Shown in pieces: positions 57,323 to 64,000 of a DNA stretch of 64,000 nt (the first letter of the stretch is position 1; each line of letters begins with the position of its first letter). The DNA is taken from assembly GCF_000722545.1 (NCBI RefSeq), contig NZ_JNVM01000023.1, forward strand, positions 1-64,000, in the 5' to 3' direction. Source of the DNA: Paenibacillus tyrphae. GTDB lineage: Bacteria; Bacillota; Bacilli; Paenibacillales; NBRC-103111. The position numbers were made by a program, and so were the translations under genes. Below the pieces are notes generated by a model. That model did not search any database and was not told the origin of the DNA. It saw only the letters and a list, made by a program, of their open reading frames with translations.

Positions 57323-58678
57323 ATGTCGACTTCGGAATCTTCATCTTCATCCAAAGACAAAGCAATGTCCCGCCGCGAGCTGCTGGCCACGATGGGCACG
57401 GCGACAGCCGGCATGATCCTGGCCGCCAGTACGGGCTGGAGCGGCACGGCCGCGGCGGAGCCGATGCCCAATCCGATGCAAAATCCGGGGTTTCGCCCGG
57501 AATCGGTCGCCTGGATTAACGTAAAAAACTACGGAGCGCAAGGCTTGGGCCGTTTTGATCAAAACGACGCGCCGGCGATTCAATCGGCCATCGAAGCGGC
57601 GGCGCCTCTGGGAGGGACCGTTTATTTGCCGCCCGGGCGCTACATTCTGAGATCCTCCATTATGCTGAGGCCGAATGTACGTTTGGTCGGAGATGGACCG
57701 GGTGCATCCATACTGAAAGCGGCGGAGCCGAACCTATCCATGGTGATGGGACTCGGCACGAAGAAGAATCTGGTCGAGGGGCTTGGCTTCGAAGGCATGG
57801 GCGCCTTATCGCTGGCTAATTTCAAGATGACGGAACGCGGCGTTTATTTTGAAAAATGCGAACACGTCTCCGTTCGGAATTGTCATTTCACCACCATCGT
57901 CAACGGCGTGTGGCTTAACGACAGCCGGCACGTCTCGGTTAGCCAAAGCTCGTTCTCCCAGCTACTCGCTTATGAAAATTTTTACGAAGGCTATGGGATC
58001 TTTGCCGAATCGGCGGCGAATTTCCGGCTGACGGATAACCGGTTTCATTTGTTGAAAAGACCCTGCATCTATATTTCCGCAGGCAGCTCGTATTCGATCG
58101 TTTCCGATAACGTGGCGCAGCAATGCGAAGATGCTTTTATCGTGATATCCTCCAAGCTGAAGCCGAGCTCGTACCACCGGATCGAAGGCAACATTTTGTC
58201 GGCGGAAGGGCTGGAAAACGGCGCTTTTGCGAGCAAGCAGGGCATCGTGCTGCGCGATTACTGTACGGACAACGTGATCGTCCATAACATCATTTCCCGG
58301 GCAAAAGAATCCGGCATCTCACTGACGGGCGACGGCGCGGCAGACGGCGAGCGGCCGTTCGGTAACATCGTTTCCGGCAACAAAATCGATCAGACGGAGC
58401 GCGGCATCGTCCTGCTGAACAGCGACGTCACTACGGTGACGGGCAATGATGTGCGGCGGGTCCAAACCGGCATTACGCTTGAAACATCCGGCAATGCCGA
58501 CGGCTCCTTCAGCCGGCACAATCTCGTCACGGGCAATATGCTGTCCCGCTGTTCGGCGACCGCCATCCAGATCGCCGGCAGCCGCTGCGAAAATAACACG
58601 GTTTACGGCAATGCCGGTACGGGTAACGGCGAAACACTGGCCGATCAAGGGAAGGATACGTCGAAGACGGGCTTTTAA
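57323..58678 (+). CDS. Tat-exported right-handed beta-helix protein (pectate-lyase-like)
   Basis: ATG at 57323 follows GAAGGGGGAACG. The 451-residue product has a Tat signal (MSRRELLATMGTATAGMILA) then a pectate-lyase-superfamily start (VKNYGAQGLGRFDQNDAPAI, GGTVYLPPGRYIL) and many parallel beta-helix turns with NxI/NxF repeats (ITFVSDN-like coils such as VRNCHFTTIVNGVWLNDS, NIVSGNKIDQTERGI). Likely a secreted polysaccharide lyase or epimerase; no catalytic set can be assigned. Sequence before the Tat motif is Ser-rich. Confidence 0.8.
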   Translation: MSTSESSSSSKDKAMSRRELLATMGTATAGMILAASTGWSGTAAAEPMPNPMQNPGFRPESVAWINVKNYGAQGLGRFDQNDAPAIQSAIEAAAPLGGTVYLPPGRYILRSSIMLRPNVRLVGDGPGASILKAAEPNLSMVMGLGTKKNLVEGLGFEGMGALSLANFKMTERGVYFEKCEHVSVRNCHFTTIVNGVWLNDSRHVSVSQSSFSQLLAYENFYEGYGIFAESAANFRLTDNRFHLLKRPCIYISAGSSYSIVSDNVAQQCEDAFIVISSKLKPSSYHRIEGNILSAEGLENGAFASKQGIVLRDYCTDNVIVHNIISRAKESGISLTGDGAADGERPFGNIVSGNKIDQTERGIVLLNSDVTTVTGNDVRRVQTGITLETSGNADGSFSRHNLVTGNMLSRCSATAIQIAGSRCENNTVYGNAGTGNGETLADQGKDTSKTGF

Positions 58679-58713
58679 CCTCTGAGGCATACAATCCCGG
58701 AATCAAATAACTC

Positions 58714-58768
58714 GGCAAGCGGACAGCCGGTCGGAGAAATAAAGATCCCGACCGGCTGTCTGCTTGCC
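58714..58768 (+). terminator. long inverted repeat after the beta-helix gene
   Basis: A 21-bp stem (58714-58734 with 58748-58768, one G-T pair; arm starts GGCAAGCGGACAGCCGG) with a 13-base loop. The T tract is weak, so it may act as terminator or 3' stabiliser. Confidence 0.7.
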
Positions 58769-58787
58769 ACAAATCGTTTTGTTTTGA

Positions 58788-58830
58788 TGTGATCTAAATC
58801 ACAAAGACGTTCCGGGCGTCCTTGTATACT
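58788..58830 (+). promoter_or_regulatory. hmp promoter with Fnr/Crp-type site
   Basis: TGTGATCTAAATCACA (58788-58803) is a perfect TGTGA-N6-TCACA inverted repeat. TATACT (58825-58830), preceded by TG, is the -10. With a start near 58837 the site centre (58795.5) is at about -41.5, the class II activation position; no good -35 exists. Confidence 0.75.
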
Positions 58831-58877
58831 TTCTCATGAAGGTAACGAAATCCGCTATGATGAAATGAGGGATAACG

Positions 58878-60128
58878 ATGTTAAACGAACAGACGATCCG
58901 CATTATTCAATCGACGGCCCCGCTTCTGGAGTCGAAGGGGACTGAAGTAACGAAACGATTTTATGAAATTTTGTTCACCGAGCATCCGGAGCTGCTGAAC
59001 GTCTTTAACCATACGAACCAAAAGCAGGGACATCAGCAGACGGCGCTAGCTAATGCCGTGTACGCCGCCGCCGTGCATATCGATAATCTGGCTGCCATTC
59101 TGCCTGTAGTGAAGCAGATCGGGCATAAGCACCGGAGCCTTGGAGTGAAGCCTGAGCATTATCCTATCGTGGGCCAGACGCTGCTGACGGCCATGCGGGA
59201 GGTGCTCGGCGAGGCAGCTACGGACGAGGTGCTTCAGGCGTGGGAAACCGCCTATGGCATCATTGCCGACGCCTTCATCGGCGTAGAGGCGGAAATGTAT
59301 GCCCAGGCCGAGCGGCAAGCGGGCGGCTGGGAAGGATTCCGCGCGTTCCGGGTGGAGCGCAAGCAAAAGGAAAGCAGCGTCATTACATCGTTCTATTTGG
59401 TTCCGCTTGACGGTGGCGCGATCGCCTCGTTCGAGCCTGGACAGTATGTCAGCGTGAAGCCGGAGATGCCCGGTGAGACCTATACGCATATTCGGCAATA
59501 CAGCTTGTCCGATGCGCCGGGTAAGCCGTATTACCGCATCTCCGTCAAACGCGAGGACGGCGCGCCGGACCGCCCGGCGGGCAAAGTGTCCGTCTTCCTT
59601 CACGAACATGTGAGCGAAGGCGATACGCTATGGCTAACGGCTCCTGCTGGGGACTTCACGCTCAACATCTCCGACCCGCGCCCAGTCGTATTGCTGAGCG
59701 GCGGCGTCGGTCTGACTCCGCTGCTCAGTATGCTGAAAACGCTCGGCGAAACGGCGCCGGACCGGCAGGTCACGTTCATTCACGCTGCCATCAACGGCGA
59801 GACGCACGCGATGCGCGCCGAGGTAGAAGAGCTGGCCCGCAGGCATCCCGGCTTTTCATATCGCTTTTGTTATCAATCGCCGACCGCTGCCGATCGGGAG
59901 GAGTGTACGTTCCACAAGGAGGGCTACATCGATCTGGAGTGGCTGCAATCCGTCGCTCCTTCGCCGGATGCGACGTTCTATTTCTGCGGACCGGTGCCGT
60001 TCATGAAGACGGTCAACCGGATGCTGCAATCCTGGGGCGTACGCAAGGAGGATGCGCGTTACGAATTTTTCGGACCGTCAGGCTCGCTGGAGGAAGCAGG
60101 GGAACCAGCAGTTCCGGGACAACGCTAA
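58878..60128 (+). CDS. hmp: flavohaemoglobin (nitric oxide dioxygenase)
   Basis: The 416-residue Hmp has an N-terminal globin with proximal His in IGHKHRSLGVKPEHYPIVG, distal Tyr near residue 29 and Gln in the NQKQGHQ segment, an FAD domain (RQYSLSDAPGKPYYRIS) and an NAD domain (VVLLSGGVGLTPLLSML, FYFCGPVPFMKTV). It oxidises NO to nitrate. The Fnr-like site upstream suggests induction at low oxygen or by NO. Confidence 0.96.
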   Translation: MLNEQTIRIIQSTAPLLESKGTEVTKRFYEILFTEHPELLNVFNHTNQKQGHQQTALANAVYAAAVHIDNLAAILPVVKQIGHKHRSLGVKPEHYPIVGQTLLTAMREVLGEAATDEVLQAWETAYGIIADAFIGVEAEMYAQAERQAGGWEGFRAFRVERKQKESSVITSFYLVPLDGGAIASFEPGQYVSVKPEMPGETYTHIRQYSLSDAPGKPYYRISVKREDGAPDRPAGKVSVFLHEHVSEGDTLWLTAPAGDFTLNISDPRPVVLLSGGVGLTPLLSMLKTLGETAPDRQVTFIHAAINGETHAMRAEVEELARRHPGFSYRFCYQSPTAADREECTFHKEGYIDLEWLQSVAPSPDATFYFCGPVPFMKTVNRMLQSWGVRKEDARYEFFGPSGSLEEAGEPAVPGQR

Positions 60129-60161
60129 AATGCGGTTCGGATAAACAGAGGAACGGTATGC

Positions 60162-60707
60162 TTAGCGTCGGCGTTTGCTATCATCCCGGGCCTGCAAGGC
60201 AGCGCGGGTGCTTGCTTGAGCGCGAAGCAGACGGTTGACCGTCTCGCGGCGCAGTCCGATAAACTGGCCGATCTCTTCCTGTGTCAGCAGATCCGTCAAT
60301 CGGGCCGGGGCAATATACGCTTCGAACCAGGCTTGCAGCTTCGCCAGCTTATCCGCAGGCGCAAGCTGCGTCAGCTGATCGATTCGCTGCTGCATCATCC
60401 GCAGCTTGCTCTCCAGCAGCATGGCGATCTCAAGACACGTTTGCGGTTCCCGTTGAAGCTTGGCATACCATTCTTGAGCGGGAAGCGTTTCGATCTCGCA
60501 GGTCATGAGCGCAATCGCCATCCCGTAATATTCTTTCGGACTGATCAAGGAATGATGAGGGATCGTTTCCCCCGGAACGATAATATTGACCAGGACGGGA
60601 TTTCCGTCCTCATGAATCCGGACGATTTTGAGCAGGCCGCTCTTGATGCGGTACAGCGGTCCGGTTTCTCCTTGGCGAAACAACGTTTCGCCCTTATGCA
60701 GCAGCAT
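60162..60707 (-). CDS. Crp/Fnr family transcriptional regulator
   Basis: The 181-residue product has a short cyclic-nucleotide-type sensor barrel (KGETLFRQGETGPLYRIKSG, VNIIVPGETIPHHSLI) and a helix-turn-helix with the family recognition helix (LTQEEIGQFIGLRRETVNRL). It has only two cysteines and no Fnr iron-sulfur pattern, so the signal may be NO, haem or small-molecule. It is convergent with hmp, whose promoter carries a matching TGTGA-N6-TCACA site. Confidence 0.85.
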   Translation of the reverse strand: MLLHKGETLFRQGETGPLYRIKSGLLKIVRIHEDGNPVLVNIIVPGETIPHHSLISPKEYYGMAIALMTCEIETLPAQEWYAKLQREPQTCLEIAMLLESKLRMMQQRIDQLTQLAPADKLAKLQAWFEAYIAPARLTDLLTQEEIGQFIGLRRETVNRLLRAQASTRAALQARDDSKRRR

Positions 60708-60829
60708 GCGTCTTCACCTTTGCTTCCATTTTAGCGTTCCGTCTCTGTCGAGGCGGGACGCTTTTCTTTTTCCGATTATAGCACGATCCGGGGATATGCT
60801 CATAGTACACTGGACTAGAGGAGATGATC

Positions 60830-60862
60830 ACCGGGATTTCTTGATAGATAAGAAGTCCCGGT
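60830..60862. terminator. inverted repeat between the Crp/Fnr gene and yolD-like gene
   Basis: ACCGGGATTTCTT pairs with AAGAAGTCCCGGT (13 bp, one wobble). It lies just past the yolD-like stop and may end that operon; the T tract is missing. Confidence 0.5.
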
Positions 60863-60870
60863 CACGCACA

Positions 60871-61341
60871 TCATTTGCCGTATTGCTCAATGAATTTTGC
60901 AACGTCTTGCAGATACTTGGTCAAACGCACACTGATCTCCGATCGAACTACATCGCGAACGATACCGAATCGTTCTTCGTAGCCCCGGCATATGATTTTG
61001 TAATAAATAACGAGGTCGATCTGCTCGTCGTTGATCACTTTAATGTTTCGTTTACTTAATTCCCGACGCAACGAGTACATGTCTTGATGGATTTGATTCA
61101 TAATGGTTTGCGCCGCGATCAAATACAACCGCTTTAAGATATTTGTTGAAGCTCTTATTTCCTCGATACTCCGCTCAACCATGGTTAACATATGTGGCAG
61201 CAGAATGTAATCCCGAGCCATGGTGTATTCTTCGGGTGTCGGTCGAGAAGTTTTGAGCTCATTACGCGCCTCATATTGCTCCGTATGTTCCGTGAGCGTC
61301 ATTTTCGACTGCCAGCGGCCATTTCCGTCTAGTTTACTCAT
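60871..61341 (-). CDS. YolD-like protein, partner of the Y-family polymerase
   Basis: The 156-residue product begins MSKLDGNGRWQSKMTLTEHT, which fits the YolD-like start (LxGNGxWxSxxMxLxEH). The rest is helical with no known domain and is longer than usual YolD proteins (about 110). It overlaps the polymerase gene by four bases (ATGA), the standard pairing of uvrX/polY with yolD in Bacillales. Confidence 0.7.
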   Translation of the reverse strand: MSKLDGNGRWQSKMTLTEHTEQYEARNELKTSRPTPEEYTMARDYILLPHMLTMVERSIEEIRASTNILKRLYLIAAQTIMNQIHQDMYSLRRELSKRNIKVINDEQIDLVIYYKIICRGYEERFGIVRDVVRSEISVRLTKYLQDVAKFIEQYGK

Positions 61342-62591
61342 GCCCAGTGACCCCCTATTTGAGCTGCCCTTTCAAATGCCTGAGCCGTTTTTAACAAGGA
61401 CGATGCACGGATAATAGCCGTTGGTCCAAATCTCTCTTTCAGCGCATCGACTGTTTTTTCGCGGTGAATCAATCGTTCTCGATCCTCAAATAAGTCAAGT
61501 TGATACATATCATCTCTTGAAAGGTCCGTGAGCGTAATATGCAAATGAGTAAGAGGCAAGCCCTTCCAGTGCTCCAAAAAGAGTGAGCGTATGACCGGGC
61601 CGATTTCATGTTCCAAATGGGTAGGACGCGGCAATGTTCTTTGCCTCCCAAAGCCTGAAGACCGATGTCCGTCGGTTTCTGCAGCTCCCACCGCAACGAC
61701 TCTGCCCATATATCCGTACCGCCTGGCACGGCGGCAAACCTCCACGATAAGTTCGAGCATAAGTGGTTCAATGTCTTCGATCGTTCGATAGGCCTGCCAT
61801 TTTAATGCCCTACCGTGGTTGATCACTTTAATTTGGCTGCGCATTCCAGTGACAACGGGGCTCGGGTCGATGCCGTTCGCCGTTTGCCAGTAATATTCCG
61901 CTTGAATGTCGCTTTGCCGACCCATCCGGAAGCGCATCCGTTTCTTGAATTCACCGAGATCGAGACGCGCAATATCGCCGATGGTGTGTAAGCCCATTCG
62001 AGCAAAATGGGAAGTCATGCGCCCGGCTACCATAAACATTTGATGGACAGGCAGGGACCAAAGTTCTTCTTCGATATTGTCATGGGTAAGTTCAAATATA
62101 CCTGTAGGCCTCTTTTTTGCGAAATTATCCGTAGCCATTTTGGCAAGGATTTTGTTGGGGCCGATACCGACACGGGACCATACTCCGGTTGAAAGCTTTA
62201 CTCGGGTTTGTATCAAACGGGCAATCTCTTCAGCAGAACCGAACAAGGCCAAAGATCCTGTCACATCGAGAAACTGTTCGTCGATGGAGAACGGTTCAAC
62301 TTGATCTGTAATGGATTCGAAAATTTCCGTAATGAGCAGGGATACCGAGATATACGTTTGCATTCGTGGCCGTATGACGACCAAATCCGGGCATTTGGCC
62401 AGCGCTTCACCGACTCTTTCGGCTGAAGTTACGCCGCGTGATTTTGCAATCGGACAGGCAGCTAAAATAATTCCACTTCTTCGTGCCGGGTCCCCTACCG
62501 CAACGGGTTTATCCCGATATTCCGGGTGCGCTGCTTTTTCGATGCTCGCATAAAAACTTTGCCCATCTGCCATGAGAACAGTTCGTTGCAT
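61338..62591 (-). CDS. Y-family DNA polymerase, UvrX/DinB type
   Basis: ATG at 62591 follows AGGTGAT. The 417-residue polymerase has catalytic ADGQSFYASIEKAA, the second-site FSIDEQFLDVTGS and the little-finger domain region (VINHGRALKWQAYRTIEDIE). It bypasses DNA lesions. Two LexA boxes flank the promoter. The length and YolD partner point to the UvrX subgroup, often found on mobile elements. Confidence 0.9.
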   Translation of the reverse strand: MQRTVLMADGQSFYASIEKAAHPEYRDKPVAVGDPARRSGIILAACPIAKSRGVTSAERVGEALAKCPDLVVIRPRMQTYISVSLLITEIFESITDQVEPFSIDEQFLDVTGSLALFGSAEEIARLIQTRVKLSTGVWSRVGIGPNKILAKMATDNFAKKRPTGIFELTHDNIEEELWSLPVHQMFMVAGRMTSHFARMGLHTIGDIARLDLGEFKKRMRFRMGRQSDIQAEYYWQTANGIDPSPVVTGMRSQIKVINHGRALKWQAYRTIEDIEPLMLELIVEVCRRARRYGYMGRVVAVGAAETDGHRSSGFGRQRTLPRPTHLEHEIGPVIRSLFLEHWKGLPLTHLHITLTDLSRDDMYQLDLFEDRERLIHREKTVDALKERFGPTAIIRASSLLKTAQAFERAAQIGGHWA

Positions 62592-62603
62592 TTCCATCAC
62601 CTG

Positions 62604-62649
62604 CGAATATATGTTCGTACACGACTATTATATACCGAACACATGTTCT
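62604..62649 (-). promoter_or_regulatory. two LexA (DinR) boxes flanking the uvrX promoter
   Basis: CGAATATATGTTCG (62604-62617) and CGAACACATGTTCT (62636-62649) each match the Bacillus CGAAC-N4-GTTCG consensus at all but one position. Their centres are 32 bp apart. TATAAT on the minus strand lies between them, so one box covers the -35/-10 spacer and the other the start region. Confidence 0.85.
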
Positions 62650-62693
62650 TTATGCAAAGGTAAATAATTGAAATTACCTCACGCTACATCGTC

Positions 62694-62722
62694 AAAAAAC
62701 CTCCGGAATCAAAATCCGGAGG
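62694..62722 (-). terminator. terminator of the TcaA-like gene
   Basis: CCTCCGGA and TCCGGAGG form an 8-bp stem with a 7-nt loop; on the minus strand TTTTTT follows. Confidence 0.88.
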
Positions 62723-62777
62723 CTGGTATGGCTGTTTTATACGACGGCCGGTAATTATTTCGCTGATGCAAGCAATC

Positions 62778-64000
62778 TTAGCTGTCTATGCTTTCCGTTT
62801 CCTTCGCTTCGAGCAATTCGTCAATCACGAAGTCATAATCGTAATAGTCGGTTTTCACGACTTTATATTTGGAAGTGAAGCTCTTGGTTTTGCGGCTGCC
62901 ATCGCCATAGGAGATGTTGTACTTCTCCGATGTCGTAACGATGAAGGTGGAATCGCCCGATTTTTCTACCGACTTGGCTTCGGCCAGGGTCATGGATTCC
63001 TTGATCCCTTTGCTTTTCAGGTATTGCATATAATTGGCCTGTTCTTGGTGTTTCTTCGAACTTAAATACGGCGTCACGACATGGATGTTGTCCGAGGTGA
63101 GGGCCCACATGTTTTTCGTCAGGAAAATCTCGACCATCATCTTGGCCTTCTCCTCATCGCCGGATGGCTTTGCCGGACTTTCCGGAAGCGGCTTAGGATT
63201 GATCTCGCTTTTCGTCAAATCGGCCGATTCGGCCCCCGTCAATTCCACATACTTGGCCAGCATGTTAGCGGCTTCGGTTGCATGACTTCTTTGCTCGGCC
63301 CCCTTTTTTTCTAAATATTTTCGATTGGACTCCGCGTTATCGGCCGCTTTGTAGGCAGCAGTAATAAATCCGTAGGAATACGTATTATTTTGTGCCAGCT
63401 GCTTGTTTTTCTTGATGTCGGCGATATTGCGTTCGTAACTGCTTTCGTTATATTTATAACTTTCTGCAGCCTCATGCGCAGCTTGCATTTCGGTCAAATA
63501 TTTGCCGCGGTAAGTCAAAGCATCGACGAACTTGGATTGAATATCTTTTAATTTCGGCGATAAAACTACGCTGAGCACTTCATCCTTAAGCTTGTTGTTT
63601 TTTTCGATAAGAGCGTCAACTGTGCCATAAATGGCATACATATTGTCGTTGGGCTTCTTCAACTGTCTGATTTCTGAATCGATGTTGTCGCTTCGCTGGA
63701 TGACACTCTGAAGCTTTTCGATATCCTTCAACCGGTCTTTGTACTCCGCGATTGCAGTTTCCAAGTTAAGACTGGAGTAATCTTTCTTTTCCGCCGTAAG
63801 CGAAGCGTACTTGGGATTGCTGTTCAATTCCTTCACTTGGGCTTCAAAATTGATCGTTGATTTGGAACTTTCATAAAAACCGACGATTTCCTTAAGCGTT
63901 TTTTTGTCGACAGGAGGCGTTTCGATCTGCTTTTTGAATGCGGAACCCGCCGCCTGAATCGACTCAAAATCCTGATTATACTGCCTGACCAACGAATCGT
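62778..64000 (-). CDS. TcaA/YvbJ-like protein with C-terminal NTF2-like domain (partial)
   Basis: The frame is open to the right edge, so the N-terminus, where a zinc ribbon and membrane helix would be expected, is outside. The visible part, about 407 residues, has a long helical section (residues with repeated Lys/Glu and Asn) and a C-terminal beta-rich domain (TFIVTTSEKYNISYGDGSRK, SFTSKYKVVKTDYYDYDF) like the TcaA NTF2-like domain. Such proteins respond to teicoplanin or envelope stress. The match is by pattern. Confidence 0.6.
   Translation of the reverse strand, partial: DSLVRQYNQDFESIQAAGSAFKKQIETPPVDKKTLKEIVGFYESSKSTINFEAQVKELNSNPKYASLTAEKKDYSSLNLETAIAEYKDRLKDIEKLQSVIQRSDNIDSEIRQLKKPNDNMYAIYGTVDALIEKNNKLKDEVLSVVLSPKLKDIQSKFVDALTYRGKYLTEMQAAHEAAESYKYNESSYERNIADIKKNKQLAQNNTYSYGFITAAYKAADNAESNRKYLEKKGAEQRSHATEAANMLAKYVELTGAESADLTKSEINPKPLPESPAKPSGDEEKAKMMVEIFLTKNMWALTSDNIHVVTPYLSSKKHQEQANYMQYLKSKGIKESMTLAEAKSVEKSGDSTFIVTTSEKYNISYGDGSRKTKSFTSKYKVVKTDYYDYDFVIDELLEAKETESIDS

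Overview
The window is about 64 kb of chromosome from an endospore-forming, low-to-mid-GC Firmicute, most likely a Paenibacillaceae member (Paenibacillus or a near relative). Evidence: the gene order from yicC to recG follows the Bacillus subtilis yloC-recG cluster almost gene for gene; a 26-codon spoVM and a spoVIF-like gene are present; starts are preceded by strong GGAGG-type ribosome sites; and bacterial XPB helicase, ylbF/ylbG, ylaN, rqcH and fakA/degV have their usual Bacillales form.

Region 1 (1-3440) is a decayed mobile element or prophage edge abutting the rpsD terminator. It holds the tail of a probable peptide-receptor gene overlapped by a Phr/AimP/AloP-like propeptide gene, a minus-strand operon of tiny genes ending in a DNA ligase fragment, a divergent control region (a consensus promoter with a palindrome in its spacer, plus a second dyad) next to a ribbon-helix-helix repressor, WYL-like and winged-helix genes behind a promoter with a LexA-like box, a type I toxin-antitoxin locus, a second broken ribbon-helix-helix gene, and clustered short repeats that look like integrase arm sites.

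Region 2 (3440-15100) is housekeeping: rpsD with a long leader, a DedA-like membrane protein, an M29 aminopeptidase, an HPr-like protein without the catalytic histidine, ylaN with a Fur-type box upstream, a Ca2+/H+ antiporter, an atypical SDR, an Asp23 protein, ftsW, a yugN-like gene, an M20 amidohydrolase, a CBS protein, a Gfo/Idh/MocA dehydrogenase and a lipoprotein nuclease gene broken by one amber codon.

Region 3 (15200-24500): XPB helicase and its partner, ylbF, an asparaginase, ylbG, a LysR regulator behind a 78-bp direct repeat, a PHP phosphoesterase and UTP-glucose-1-phosphate uridylyltransferase. Region 4 (24700-32640): a CheR-PAS-histidine kinase fusion, rqcH and a Ca2+ P-type ATPase.

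Region 5 (32700-56800) is the large conserved cluster: dapF, homocysteine methyltransferase/MTHFR, yicC, remA, gmk, rpoZ, coaBC, priA, def, fmt, rsmB, rlmN, prpC, prkC, rsgA, rpe, a small membrane protein in the thiN position, spoVM, rpmB (opposite strand), yloU, fakA, degV and recG. It links nucleotide supply, translation start and quality control, Ser/Thr signalling, sporulation and fatty-acid activation. A cloverleaf-like RNA candidate lies before remA.

Region 6 (56800-64000): spoVIF-like gene, a Tat-exported beta-helix protein, flavohaemoglobin with an Fnr/Crp-type site centred near -41.5 and a Crp/Fnr regulator beside it, an SOS-controlled uvrX-yolD operon with two LexA boxes, and the 3' part of a TcaA-like gene running off the edge. 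No tRNA, rRNA, CRISPR array or intact insertion sequence was seen.
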